Shown here: positions 7,430-16,688 of the stretch, in pieces | Layout of the letters: each line of letters starts with the position of its first letter | How positions within the stretch are numbered: position 1 is the stretch's first letter | Assembly (NCBI RefSeq): GCF_014174395.1 | Contig: NZ_JABEQD010000001.1 | Location: 186,001 to 250,000 of the forward strand | DNA: 64,000 bases | Source of the DNA: Gluconacetobacter aggeris | Lineage (GTDB): Bacteria; Pseudomonadota; Alphaproteobacteria; Acetobacterales; Acetobacteraceae | Direction: 5' to 3' | The notes under the pieces: generated by a model | Seen by the model: the letters and a program-made list of their open reading frames with translations, nothing else | What the model was told of the DNA's origin: nothing | Database searches by the model: none | Translations under genes and position numbers: made by a program

Positions 7430-8374
7430 ATGGCAGACAGACGCAATTTTCCGCCCTTTGGGCCGCTCCGTGCCTTCGATGCGTTCGGCCGCACGCGCGG
7501 CATCCGTCGCGCGGCCGAATGGCTGCAGATCGACCACGCCGTCGTCAGCCGCCATCTGCGGGCGCTGGAAAAATGGGCCGGGGTGCCGCTGCTGGACCGG
7601 GCCGGCGGCGGGCTGACCGAGGCGGGCCGGATCTATCACGACCGGATCGCCACGGCGCTGGACGAGATCGCCCGTGCGACCGAGGCACTGCGCGCCGGCG
7701 ACCTGCCGCAACTGAGCGTGTGGTGCGTGCCGGGCTTCGCCTTTCACTGGCTGGTGCGCCGGCTGGGGAATTTCCGCGCCGAATATCCGGATATCGACCT
7801 GCTGCTGCGCCCGACCGACGCGCGCGCGCGCTTCTGGTCCGACGGTGTCGATGCCGATATCCGCTACCAGATCGACGGCAAGCCCCACGAATCGCAGCCG
7901 GGCATTCGCCGGGCGGAGCTGGCCCGGCCGCCGGTCTTTCCCGTCGCCAGTCCGGATTTCCTGCGCCGGGCCGGACCGATCCGCGCGGTCGGCGACCTGC
8001 TGTCGCACCCGCTGCTGGCCGAGGAAGACAGCAACGAATGGCTGACCTGGCTGGCCCGGCAGGGGGTGGCGGCGCCCTCCATGATCCCGGCGGTGCGGCT
8101 GTGGCATGCGCATCTGGTACTGGCGGCGGCGCGGGAGGGCCAAGGCGTAGCCCTGGCCAATCCGTTCCTGCTGGAAGACGATCTGCGCAACGGGACGCTG
8201 GTGCGGGTGGGGCCGCCGGAGGCACCGTTCGACGGCGTTGCGATCGGCGCCTATACGCTGTTCATCCCCGAAAACAGTTGGGAGCGCCCGGCGCTGCTGC
8301 GGCTGCGGTCCTGGCTGATGCATGTTGCCGGGGCGTTTCTGCCCCCCAAGGAGCCGCCTGCCGGCGGAAGCTGA
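7430..8374 (+). CDS. LysR-family regulator 1 (GcvA-like)
   Basis: This 314-aa transcription factor has an N-terminal winged HTH (residues about 8-65: FGPLRAFDAFGRTRGIRRAA, then VVSRHLRALEKWAGVPLL) and a two-lobed effector domain from about 92. FGPLRAFDA is the typical start of GcvA-type LysR proteins. It is divergent from receptor A and probably controls it, with the amine dehydrogenase operon beyond. The protein closely resembles LysR 2 (33491-34429) throughout (for example SRHLRALE versus GRHLRTLE, and PENSWERPALLRLRSWL versus PESNWNRPQFARFRNWL), so the two are paralogues at different TBDR loci. Confidence 0.9.
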   Translation: MADRRNFPPFGPLRAFDAFGRTRGIRRAAEWLQIDHAVVSRHLRALEKWAGVPLLDRAGGGLTEAGRIYHDRIATALDEIARATEALRAGDLPQLSVWCVPGFAFHWLVRRLGNFRAEYPDIDLLLRPTDARARFWSDGVDADIRYQIDGKPHESQPGIRRAELARPPVFPVASPDFLRRAGPIRAVGDLLSHPLLAEEDSNEWLTWLARQGVAAPSMIPAVRLWHAHLVLAAAREGQGVALANPFLLEDDLRNGTLVRVGPPEAPFDGVAIGAYTLFIPENSWERPALLRLRSWLMHVAGAFLPPKEPPAGGS

Positions 8375-8455
8375 GCAGCCGGGGGCATCAGGACGGGCGC
8401 GTCGGAACCTCAACCAGAGGATGCGGGCCGGCTCGCCGCCAGCGCGTATTTTCCG

Positions 8456-9235
8456 TCAGGCTTCCAGGCGGCCGAACAATGCGATGTCCTGGCGGTAGAT
8501 GGCCTGGATGCGTGCCCGCTGCCGGTCGGTCGGCACCAGGGAATGGGGCCGGCCTTCATTCAGGCGAGGCAGGCGGATGGGGCCCAGTTCCGGCATCAGG
8601 TCTGACAGGTGCGCGACATCCTGGATGCGCAGCAGGTGGCGCACCGCCGGCTTGCCGGCCCGGCCGGTGACGTACCAGGATTGCGGGCGGAAGATATGGT
8701 CCATTCCGTAGACCGAACGTGCCTGTTCGACATGATCGAGCGCATCGTCCAGCGACTGGAAGCCCATATAGCGGTCGCGGAAGGCGGGTGCGACCATGCG
8801 GTCGCGCGTGCCGCCGTTGCGGGCATAGCTGTAGGCCGACAGGAACCGCTCCACCGGGTCGCGCAGGATGGCGAAGCTGGGCAGGTCGCGCACCAGGTCC
8901 GGCACCACGCCCTGGAAATAGCGGATGGATTCGTGCGAGAGCGCGCGGCCATACAGCGCGGTGGCGATCGAAGTCCCGGCATTCTTGGGCACATGGACGA
9001 ACAGGACGCCGCGCCGGGCGATCAGCGCCATGCGTTCGCGCCGCTTGACGCCCATGGGCAGGCGGATGCCGGCCCGTGCCGTCCATTCATGGATGTCGGT
9101 CGGCAGGCGGAAGCCCATGAGGCGGGTGACATGCGCGAAGGCCCGCGCGGAAGACGAGACGACGGGCGCCCGGTCGAAGGCACTGCTTTCCTTGACCGCC
9201 GGCAGGGGTGACATCGTCTTCTGATGGGCAGCCAT
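8456..9235 (-). CDS. Sulfotransferase-family protein
   Basis: This 259-aa protein has the two PAPS-binding signatures of the sulfotransferase fold: LFVHVPKNAGTS (residues 78-89, 5'-phosphosulfate loop) and FAILRDPVERFLSAY (about 121-135, 3'-phosphate loop). It has no signal peptide or membrane helix, so it should be cytosolic. Such bacterial enzymes transfer sulfate to sugars, lipids or small molecules; the acceptor cannot be told. The start at 9235 has GGAGGAC 6 bases upstream, a strong site. No sulfate-activation genes are nearby, and its neighbours are unrelated, so the gene is functionally isolated here. Confidence 0.85.
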   Translation of the reverse strand: MAAHQKTMSPLPAVKESSAFDRAPVVSSSARAFAHVTRLMGFRLPTDIHEWTARAGIRLPMGVKRRERMALIARRGVLFVHVPKNAGTSIATALYGRALSHESIRYFQGVVPDLVRDLPSFAILRDPVERFLSAYSYARNGGTRDRMVAPAFRDRYMGFQSLDDALDHVEQARSVYGMDHIFRPQSWYVTGRAGKPAVRHLLRIQDVAHLSDLMPELGPIRLPRLNEGRPHSLVPTDRQRARIQAIYRQDIALFGRLEA

Positions 9236-9374
9236 GGTTTGTCCTCCGGTCGAAACAGGTGAACAGGACCCTAGCAGCGGAAGCGGGCATGGAAAGCCAT
9301 GGAGCCCATCATGTTACAATTGGAAATTATTTGTACAAGTGGAAATAATTCTTCGGCGCAATGCCTGTCTTTCT

Positions 9375-10628
9375 CTATTCCCCTGATAAGGAAGACATAT
9401 TTTTGCCGGGTTCTTTTGGTTCGGCCTCTGGCCGGCGTGCGACGGGTGCGCAGTCCGGCGTGACGGGCGTGCCGCCCATGACCGAACGGGTGAAGACAGC
9501 GGAATCGGGCAGCGACGCCATCACCGTCTGCGAATGATCCAGCCCCCGATAGAGATGGGCCTGCACCGTCGTGCCGGCCCGGCATGCGTCGCGCACCAGC
9601 AGGAGTTGCCCCTGGGGCGCGACGTCGCGGTCTTCGCTGCCCGTCCCGACGAAAAGCGGCGCCGCCAGCTTGAGGGTTGGAAAGGCCATGGCCTTCAGCG
9701 CAGGGGCCAGGGCGCGCGGCAGGGTCGGCCGGAAGCTGTTGGCCCGTGTCAGCCCGTCATCGCGCACGATGTCCAGCAGGGCGGGAAGACATTGTTGCGA
9801 CGCCGCATGGAAGGCGTGCATCGCCCGGGGGGTGAAGGCCTCCGCCGGATCGAAGGACGGGTCGAGGCCCGCCGACGATGCCGCGATCAGCAGGGCATAG
9901 GCCACGACCGGGTCCACCTCCCCTTTTGGCGTCTTTCCCGCCGCGCCGTGGGGCCCGGCCATGAGGGACTTCGCGATCTGGGGCGTCATGTAGGGAATGC
10001 CGGTCGCCACCGTCCCCCTGATATCGAGCGCCGGCGCATAGGACGGCGCATAGGACGCGGCGGCGAAGGCGGCGCCCGCGCCCTGCGACTGGCCGACGAT
10101 CATGACCGTATTGCGCAGGTGCGGCAGGCCCGACAGGGCGGCGCGCACGCCGTCCAGCACGCTGTAGGCCGCGGCGCGGGCATTGAGGTAGGGATGGGTG
10201 CCGCCGCTGCCCAGCCCCTGATAGTCGGTCGCCACGATGGCGAAGCCCCGGTGCAGCCACGCGCCCAGATAATCCTGGTCCCGCACCGAATGCGGATTGC
10301 GCGAGGGGGCGCAGGCCATGGCGATGCCCACCGTGCCATGCGCCCAGGCGACGATGGGCCAGCCGCCGGGCGGCGGCGAACCGGCGGGATAGAGGACCTC
10401 GCCAGTGACGGGCACGAGGCCGGTGCCCGTCACCCCGTCGGTGGAGAGATAGGTGATGGCCAGCGCCTGCCCCGCCCCCGGAACGCCGTTGGCCGGGTCG
10501 AGCGGCGCCTGCCCGGTCAGCGTGCCGACGGCACGGATGGCGGGAGCCGGCGGTGCGCGGAGGGGCACGGCCTGGCAGGCGGCAAGAGCGGGCAGACATG
10601 CCGCCATCAGGAGAGAACGCAGGTTCAT
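9375..10628 (-). CDS. Lipoprotein alpha/beta hydrolase (secretory lipase-like)
   Basis: This 417-aa protein has a lipoprotein signal with lipobox LAAC (Cys18 predicted to be lipidated), then an alpha/beta-hydrolase core. Motifs are WPIVAWAHGTVG (oxyanion region, about 91-102), ATDYQGLGSGG (134-144), and the nucleophile elbow GQSQG (Ser182). A C-terminal GLDHSQTV supplies the likely catalytic His. This matches the secretory lipase family (LIP) that includes fungal and actinobacterial lipases, so ester hydrolysis at the cell envelope is likely. The substrate is unknown. It follows the methyltransferase-like gene on the same strand with a 46-bp gap, so they may be co-transcribed. Confidence 0.83.
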   Translation of the reverse strand: MNLRSLLMAACLPALAACQAVPLRAPPAPAIRAVGTLTGQAPLDPANGVPGAGQALAITYLSTDGVTGTGLVPVTGEVLYPAGSPPPGGWPIVAWAHGTVGIAMACAPSRNPHSVRDQDYLGAWLHRGFAIVATDYQGLGSGGTHPYLNARAAAYSVLDGVRAALSGLPHLRNTVMIVGQSQGAGAAFAAASYAPSYAPALDIRGTVATGIPYMTPQIAKSLMAGPHGAAGKTPKGEVDPVVAYALLIAASSAGLDPSFDPAEAFTPRAMHAFHAASQQCLPALLDIVRDDGLTRANSFRPTLPRALAPALKAMAFPTLKLAAPLFVGTGSEDRDVAPQGQLLLVRDACRAGTTVQAHLYRGLDHSQTVMASLPDSAVFTRSVMGGTPVTPDCAPVARRPEAEPKEPGKNMSSLSGE

Positions 10629-10674
10629 GACATGGCCCCGATCCTTGCTGTCGCGCCCGGCCGGCGCGGGGGAA

Positions 10675-11463
10675 TTAGCGCGCCGGCTTGCGGAATTTCA
10701 GCACGACCTGGTCGGTATGGCCGCGGATCGCGGGATCGAAGACCGGCAGGTCGTGGGTGTCGTCCGGATTGGCGAGCACCTTGCTCTCGCTTTCGAAATG
10801 GAAGCCGGCGGCCTGGACCTGCTGGCGGATGATCGCCGGGTCGATCCGGTGCAGCTTCGCCACGTCGCCCCCTGCCCCGGGATTGGCCACATGGTCGATC
10901 ACGATGAACGCGCCGCCCGGACGCAGGGCGGCGAAGACCGATCTGTCGAACGCCAGCGCGGCGTCGGGGCCGCCAGCATAATAGATGTCGTGATAATTCT
11001 GCGACGTCCACACCAGGTCGAGCCGCTTCGGCACCTGGATCGCGTCCAGCGGCTGGACCAGGACCGAGACATTGGCGAATACCGGCATGGCGGCAATGGC
11101 GTTGACCGCATCGGCCGCCGCCGGCTTCTTCGCCACCAGCCAGGTCGGGACGATGGCCCAGACATGCCCGTCGCCACCGACCACGTTGCTGAACAGGCGG
11201 GTGAAATAGCCCTTGCCGGGCATGATGTCGGCGACGTTCATGCCGCGCTTTAGGCCGGCGAAGGCGAGCAGGCTGGCGGGCTTGCGATCCGCATCGAGGG
11301 CGACGTCCTCGTCCGGCCGGTCCTTGCTGGCGACGGCGGCGGCGATGCCGACCGCGGCACCGCGCCGGCCCTGATAGAGGGGAGATTGCGCGCAAGCCGG
11401 CACGATGGCGGCGGCGACAACCGTACCCATCATGACGGTGGCGAGAAGACTGCGAACGGCCAT
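10675..11463 (-). CDS. Exported class I methyltransferase-like protein
   Basis: This protein of about 262 aa begins with a clear signal peptide (MAVRSLLATVMMGTVVAAAI, cleavage near ACA). A Rossmann methyltransferase domain follows, with the degenerate SAM loop GMNVADIMPGKGYFT, an acidic end of strand 2 and LRPGGAFIVIDH at motif III/post III. It resembles the predicted methyltransferases of COG4798, which often carry export signals. I start at 11463, with GGAG upstream; ATG at 11478 is the alternative. A periplasmic methyltransferase is odd, because SAM is cytoplasmic, so the protein may have another activity. Confidence 0.72.
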   Translation of the reverse strand: MAVRSLLATVMMGTVVAAAIVPACAQSPLYQGRRGAAVGIAAAVASKDRPDEDVALDADRKPASLLAFAGLKRGMNVADIMPGKGYFTRLFSNVVGGDGHVWAIVPTWLVAKKPAAADAVNAIAAMPVFANVSVLVQPLDAIQVPKRLDLVWTSQNYHDIYYAGGPDAALAFDRSVFAALRPGGAFIVIDHVANPGAGGDVAKLHRIDPAIIRQQVQAAGFHFESESKVLANPDDTHDLPVFDPAIRGHTDQVVLKFRKPAR

Positions 11464-11756
11464 GCCTTGTTTCTCCATACCCGCGCCACTGCGGCGCGCC
11501 GGCGGCCGGTCTGCCGCCCTGTCAACCGCCGGGAGGGTCGGGGCCGGATCGGCCTGCCCTGCCGGGACCTGCGAGGAGCATAAAACCGATTGGGAACAGG
11601 CGAAAGGCCATGGGACATGACCGGATTCAACGGCCCGCCCGCCCGAGCGTTCCTGCCCCCGTTCCCCGTTCCCCGTTCCCGCCCATGACATTTCGATACC
11701 GATATCTATAATCGGACCCGACAGGCCCCGGAAGAGCAGGACAGGACACCACGCCG
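11464..11756. other. Divergent intergenic region
   Basis: This gap of about 293 bp lies between the exported methyltransferase-like gene (minus) and the amino acid permease (plus). It must hold both promoters. The best AT-rich stretch is around 11690-11712. I see no confident -35/-10 pair or operator. Confidence 0.4.
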
Positions 11757-13163
11757 ATGACCGAACAGCCCGCGCCCTCCGTCCTGCACAAGCGGCATGT
11801 GGCCATGATCTCGATCGGCGGGGTGATCGGCGCCAGCCTGTTCGTGGGCTCTTCCGCGTCGATCGCCACGGCGGGGCCGGGGGTCTTCCTGTCCTATCTG
11901 CTGGGCGGGCTGATCATCCTGTGCGTTACGCGCATGCTGGGGGAAATGACGGTGGAGGCGCCGCGGGCCGGATCGTTCGTGGCGCATATCCGCCGGGGGC
12001 TGGGGACGCGTGCCGCCTTCCTCGGCGGCTGGACCTATTGGGTGATGTGGGCGACGATCCTGGGGATCGAGACGATTGCCGGCGCCAGTTTCCTGGCCCC
12101 GTTCGTGCCCCTGCCCTTCCTGGCGATCGAATGTGCCGTGCTGGGGGCCATGACCGCGATCAACCTGTTCTCGGTCCGGGGGTATGGCGAATTCGAATAC
12201 TGGTTTTCCATGACCAAGATCTTGACCATCGTGCTGTTCATGGCGCTTGGCGTGGCCGTGCTGGCCGGGGTGGGGCACCGGCATGTCGACATGGCGGCCA
12301 ACCTGATGGCGGGCGGCGGGCTGTTTCCGCATGGCGGCTTTGCCGTGATGGCGAGCATTCCGGCCATCATGCTGTCCATGTCCGGGACCGAGATCACGAC
12401 CATCGCCGCCACCGAATCCAGCCATCCGGCCGACAGCGTGCGCCGGGCCGCGCGGTCGGTCGTGATCAAGATCCTGGTCTTCTATCTGGGGTCGATCGGG
12501 CTGATCCTGTGCCTGATGCCGTGGAACCGGATCGTGCCCGGCCATTCGCCGTTCCTGGCGGCGCTGGAACATGTGGGCCTGCCCTATGCCCCCATGCTGA
12601 TGACGGCGGTGATGCTGGTGGCCACGCTCTCGGCGCTGAATTCGGGCCTGTACATCACCTCGCGCATCCTGCGCGAACTGGCCGAGGCCGGCGATGCGCC
12701 GCGCTGCTTCGGCGCGCGCGGCGGCAACGGCACGCCGCGCGTGGCGATCCTGGCCGGCAGCGCGGTGGCCGCGATCGTGGCGCTGGCGGGGATGGCGGCG
12801 CCGGGGAGCGTGTTCGCCTTCCTGGTCAGTGCCACGGGCACGTTCGTGCTGTTCGATTATGTGCTGGTGGCGCTCGCACAGATCCGGCTGCGGCGGGAAG
12901 CCGTCGCGCGGGACGCGCGGCCGGCGCTGCCGATGTGGTGCTTCCCGTTCCTGTCCTATGCCACGCTGGCCGTGCTGGTGATGTCGCTGCTGACCATGCT
13001 GGTCGCCAGCCCCGGCACACGGCGCGAGATCGTGCTGGGGGCGTTGACGCTGGGGCTGATCGTGCTGGCGGAGCGGGCGACGCTGGGGCTGCGCGACAGC
13101 GGACACGACGGTCGGGGCGCGAATGCGGCGTTGCAGGGCGACACGCTGGGCGCGCCGCCCTGA
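11757..13163 (+). CDS. Amino acid permease (APC superfamily, GABA/aromatic permease type)
   Basis: This 468-aa integral membrane protein has about 12 hydrophobic segments. The N-terminal ISIGGVIGASLFVGSS is the conserved helix-1 motif of the amino acid transporter family (AAT), and the helix 3-6 region with VEAPRAGSF fits too. These proteins import amino acids, GABA or related amines by proton symport. AGGACAGGACACC precedes the ATG. It is divergent from the methyltransferase-like gene. The specific substrate cannot be read from sequence. A last stretch of about 30 polar residues is cytoplasmic. Confidence 0.87.
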   Translation: MTEQPAPSVLHKRHVAMISIGGVIGASLFVGSSASIATAGPGVFLSYLLGGLIILCVTRMLGEMTVEAPRAGSFVAHIRRGLGTRAAFLGGWTYWVMWATILGIETIAGASFLAPFVPLPFLAIECAVLGAMTAINLFSVRGYGEFEYWFSMTKILTIVLFMALGVAVLAGVGHRHVDMAANLMAGGGLFPHGGFAVMASIPAIMLSMSGTEITTIAATESSHPADSVRRAARSVVIKILVFYLGSIGLILCLMPWNRIVPGHSPFLAALEHVGLPYAPMLMTAVMLVATLSALNSGLYITSRILRELAEAGDAPRCFGARGGNGTPRVAILAGSAVAAIVALAGMAAPGSVFAFLVSATGTFVLFDYVLVALAQIRLRREAVARDARPALPMWCFPFLSYATLAVLVMSLLTMLVASPGTRREIVLGALTLGLIVLAERATLGLRDSGHDGRGANAALQGDTLGAPP

Positions 13164-13172
13164 TCCCGGCGA

Positions 13173-15425
13173 TCAGAAATCCGTCGTGAAGGAAAATTTA
13201 TAGGTCCGGGGCAAGCCTTCGAGCAGATAGCCGCCATAGGCCGACGCCCAGTAGCGGGCATTGCCCACATTATCGACACCGAAGCGTAGCGTGACCGGTT
13301 TGTGCGCCGTGACGAACGTATAGCGGGCCCCGAGGTCGAAGCGCGTCCAGACCGGCAGGTGCAGCGTGTTGGCGGTATTGACCCACTGCTTGCCGGTATT
13401 GACCACCCGGCCGGTGATGGTGCCCCCACGCAGGAACGGCAGATCATATTCGATATTGGCGTTGATCGAATAATTGGGCACGCCGATGGCACTATGGCCG
13501 TTCTGCAGCCCCCCGGCGGTACGCCTGAGATCCGCGTCGATCAGCGTGGCGCCCCCGTTGAAGCGCAGGCCGGGCATCAGTTCGCCGTTGACGTTCAGTT
13601 CCGCCCCGCGATTGCGCTGCATGCCGTCGACCGTGAAGATATACTGGCCACTGGTGCCATAGGCCGCCGTATAGGAATTGGGCTGCGAGATCTGATAGAA
13701 AGCCAGCGACGCCGCGAAACGCCCGATATCGTATTTCGCGCCGACCTCGTACTGCACCGAGCGATAGGGCGGAAAGACCTGTCCCAGATTGACGACATTG
13801 CCCGATGCCGTCGGCCCCTGCGAAAGGCCTTCGATCCGGTTGAAATAGATCGAGGTCTGGCGTGTCGGATGCACGACCAGCCCAACCACCGGCGTGATCG
13901 CCCCCTGATCGTAATCGGCATTGCGCGCCCCGCGTCCGGGAGCGTTATAGTCGAAACCGGCGACCATCAGGTTCTGGTACCGGAATCCGCCCGTCAGCGC
14001 CACGCGATTGTCAAAAAATGACATCGTGTCCGAGAAGAACAGACTATAGAGCCGTGTACCGCTGATCTGCTGGGGGTTAGCGACATTGCCCCCGGTCAGG
14101 GTCTGGTCTGGCGCCCCGGTATAGACAGGGTGATAGAGGTTCGTGGAACTGTAGGGCCATGCATAAGCGTAGGCACTGTCACTTTCTTCCCACAACGCGG
14201 AACCGCCGGCATTGATCTCGTGCTTGACCGGCCCGGTCGCGAAATGCGCACGCACGCCGCCGCGCGTACTCTTGTTGGTTTGCACATATGGCACATAGAG
14301 ATTGCCGTTGGTGCTGTCACCCGTGCTTGCGTCATTGACCGTCAGGACCTGGTAATTGCCCTGCTCGTGCCCGCTCAGCCCACCGAAGGCGGCATAGAGC
14401 GTGACGTGCTTCGACAGGTCATGTTCGACATTGAGCATCCCGAAGATGTAGTTGAGATCGTTATATGTCCAGGGCTGACCGAAATTGGCGCCGGGCGAGA
14501 CCGGGCGCGGAACATGCGTGACATCGGCGCCGAGGAAGATGGCCGGACGCCCCCAGTTGACGCCCTGATTTTGGAAATTCATATCCAAGCTCACGTGTGT
14601 CCGGTCATCATGCCAATCGAAATCGCCGCCGACCGCGACGGAATGGCGGCGTTCGTGCGCAATGGAATCGGTGCCATCCATACCCGCGACGTTGATGCGT
14701 GCGCCAAACGCATGGTCGGTACCGAAGCGCCGACCGACATCGACGCTGCCGCCCCCCATGGCGCTGCTGGCGTAATCGCCAGTCAGACGGGTGATCGGGG
14801 CATCGGTGGCGTGTTTGAATATCAGGTTGATATTGCCGCCGATCGCCGATCCGCCCGGCGCCGCGCCATTGAGAAAGGCGCTGGCCCCGTTGAGGACCTG
14901 CACCTGGTCATAAAGCTGCGGCGAGACGAGCTGGCGCGGCGTGATGCCATACAGGCCGTTGATGGCAACGTCATCGCCATAGACCTGAAAGCCGCGAATG
15001 ATGAACATCTCGGAAAAATTACCGTAGCCATAGGTCGTGCGGACCGACGGATCGTTTTCCAGAACCTGGCCCAGCGTCTGCGACTGCTGATTCAGGATCA
15101 GGCTGGCATTGTAACTGCGGATGTTGAAGGGAACGTCGATCCCTTTCTTGTTGCCCAGGACGCCGAGCTGCCCGCCGCTTGAGACCTGCATCTGGTTGCG
15201 GCGCTTGGCCTCCACCACGATGGCCTCGTCCCGCGTCGCCTGCTTCACCGGTGCCGGCGCTGCCCCCTGTGCCGCATGCGTGGCGGCCGGCTTTCGGCCA
15301 TCGGTCTGCGTGCTGTCGGCCGCGCGGGCGATCGCATGGGGCGACACGCCCGCCATCAATGCCAGCAATGCCAGATTGAAGGGCCTTTTATACCCGGAGC
15401 GGTTCGGACGACAGGGGTTGGGCAT
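13173..15425 (-). CDS. TonB-dependent receptor B, siderophore type
   Basis: This 750-aa outer-membrane receptor has a signal peptide (1-35), an Ala-rich linker, TonB-box-like DEAIVVE (66-72), and a plug with the ferrisiderophore-receptor wording LGQVLENDPSVRTTYGYGN and FIIRGFQVYGDDVAINGLYG. The barrel ends in YKFSFTTDF with the usual terminal Phe. The pattern matches the FhuE/FpvA group of ferric siderophore receptors. It lacks the extra N-terminal signalling domain, so control is not via a sigma/anti-sigma pair. The AraC gene lies immediately upstream on the same strand. It differs clearly from the other four receptors in the window. Confidence 0.92.
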   Translation of the reverse strand: MPNPCRPNRSGYKRPFNLALLALMAGVSPHAIARAADSTQTDGRKPAATHAAQGAAPAPVKQATRDEAIVVEAKRRNQMQVSSGGQLGVLGNKKGIDVPFNIRSYNASLILNQQSQTLGQVLENDPSVRTTYGYGNFSEMFIIRGFQVYGDDVAINGLYGITPRQLVSPQLYDQVQVLNGASAFLNGAAPGGSAIGGNINLIFKHATDAPITRLTGDYASSAMGGGSVDVGRRFGTDHAFGARINVAGMDGTDSIAHERRHSVAVGGDFDWHDDRTHVSLDMNFQNQGVNWGRPAIFLGADVTHVPRPVSPGANFGQPWTYNDLNYIFGMLNVEHDLSKHVTLYAAFGGLSGHEQGNYQVLTVNDASTGDSTNGNLYVPYVQTNKSTRGGVRAHFATGPVKHEINAGGSALWEESDSAYAYAWPYSSTNLYHPVYTGAPDQTLTGGNVANPQQISGTRLYSLFFSDTMSFFDNRVALTGGFRYQNLMVAGFDYNAPGRGARNADYDQGAITPVVGLVVHPTRQTSIYFNRIEGLSQGPTASGNVVNLGQVFPPYRSVQYEVGAKYDIGRFAASLAFYQISQPNSYTAAYGTSGQYIFTVDGMQRNRGAELNVNGELMPGLRFNGGATLIDADLRRTAGGLQNGHSAIGVPNYSINANIEYDLPFLRGGTITGRVVNTGKQWVNTANTLHLPVWTRFDLGARYTFVTAHKPVTLRFGVDNVGNARYWASAYGGYLLEGLPRTYKFSFTTDF

Positions 15426-15506
15426 GATGGGGCACTCGCGATGCTGCGCCTCGACCGAGGCATTGAGGATATGATTTTGAAAAGATATTTATTGGAACAA
15501 TCTTTT

Positions 15507-16304
15507 CTATATTTTTATACTTCCTCGGCAATACGCGCTGGGCGACATGCCGAAGATCCGGTGGAAGGCGGCGCTGAAGGCACTGGGGCTGTCGTAGCCA
15601 ACATCGTAGGCAGCGGTCGTGACCGAATGCCCTTGCTCCAACAAGGCGATCGCCTCGATCATCCTGGCCTGCTGGCGCCAGCTGGCCAGGCCCATGCCTG
15701 TCTGTTCGCGAAACAGGCGCGTGAAGGTACGCCGCCCCATTCCGGCCTCGAGCGCCCAATGATCCAGGTCGCGCCCGTCGGTCGGGTTCAGCAGCAGGGC
15801 ACGGCAGACACGCACCAGCCGCCGGTCGGAGGGCATGCTGATCTGCAACCCGACGCTGGGCATGCGATCCAGCTCGTCCAGCAGCAGGCTGGTCAGCCTG
15901 ACCTCGCGCCCCTGCGGGGGATAGGGAAAGCGGAATTGCAGGACTTCATCGATCAGCGCGCGCACCAGTGGCGTGGTCTCGAACACATGGCAGCGATCGA
16001 GCCATTTGTTCAGCGTGTTGTCGACATAGAGCGTCCGGAACTGTACCGCCGCGCGGGTCGTCACCTGATGGTGGGTGCCACCCGGAATCCAGATGGCGCG
16101 GTTGGGCGGCAGGATATAGCTGGCCGAACCGGTCGTCACCGTGATGATGCCCGACAGGGTCAGGGCAAGCTGGCAGCGCTCATGGGCATGGAACGGATCG
16201 GAAAAACCCGGCGGATAATGATCGGCCAGCCCAACGACCGGGCTGGCATCATGCGGCAGATCGCTGCTGCGCTTGATCGGAAGGATCTTCGCCTGCGTTG
16301 ACAT
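15507..16304 (-). CDS. AraC-family regulator upstream of receptor B
   Basis: This 265-aa regulator has an N-terminal cupin sensor (about 20-110; LTLSGIITVTTGSASYILPP and AIWIPGGTHHQV) and a C-terminal AraC HTH pair (about 165-262; WALEAGMGRRTFTRLFREQTG and AAYDVGYDSPSAFSAAFHRIFG). The start has GGGAGGG 4 bases upstream, a strong site. It precedes the siderophore-type receptor B by 81 bp in the same direction, so it is the likely local activator, sensing a ligand brought in by the receptor. The paired gene order resembles regulated xenosiderophore loci. Confidence 0.88.
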   Translation of the reverse strand: MSTQAKILPIKRSSDLPHDASPVVGLADHYPPGFSDPFHAHERCQLALTLSGIITVTTGSASYILPPNRAIWIPGGTHHQVTTRAAVQFRTLYVDNTLNKWLDRCHVFETTPLVRALIDEVLQFRFPYPPQGREVRLTSLLLDELDRMPSVGLQISMPSDRRLVRVCRALLLNPTDGRDLDHWALEAGMGRRTFTRLFREQTGMGLASWRQQARMIEAIALLEQGHSVTTAAYDVGYDSPSAFSAAFHRIFGMSPSAYCRGSIKI

Positions 16305-16688
16305 TCTTCCCTCCCCTCCCTCACCCCGGTTTTTGGTGGCATTGGCTCATGACCATATCGTTACGTTAATAGGTCGTTGCGATTTCGGTCTGTTCAGGCA
16401 GGGCCAGCCACCGTCTCGATAGGGCCAAAACAGATCCGCCAGGACGGGCTGCCCGGGCTGTCGGCAATGGGCCGAGCTTTGTCTCGAACAGGCCGCCCCG
16501 GCGCCCCGGAACAGGTCACATGCGCCGTTTCCGGTTCCAGATCAATCTCTTGGCCAGAAAGCCATCCTCGGCGCAGCCCGGAGACGACCGCATGGACAAG
16601 ATGGCATGCCGGTGAAACGATATCCCGACAATCGCAACGAATCCCGTTGCCCGCCCCCATGACGCACTGCCCAGACCGGGACCCGATA
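16305..16688. other. Divergent intergenic region, AraC / S9 peptidase
   Basis: This 384-bp divergent gap separates the AraC gene (minus) and the peptidase (plus). The peptidase frame stays open to 16377, but its first 100 codons carry no domain, and the signal peptide begins at 16689. Around 16346-16372 there is an AT-richer stretch that could hold promoter elements; no exact motif is convincing. Confidence 0.4.
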
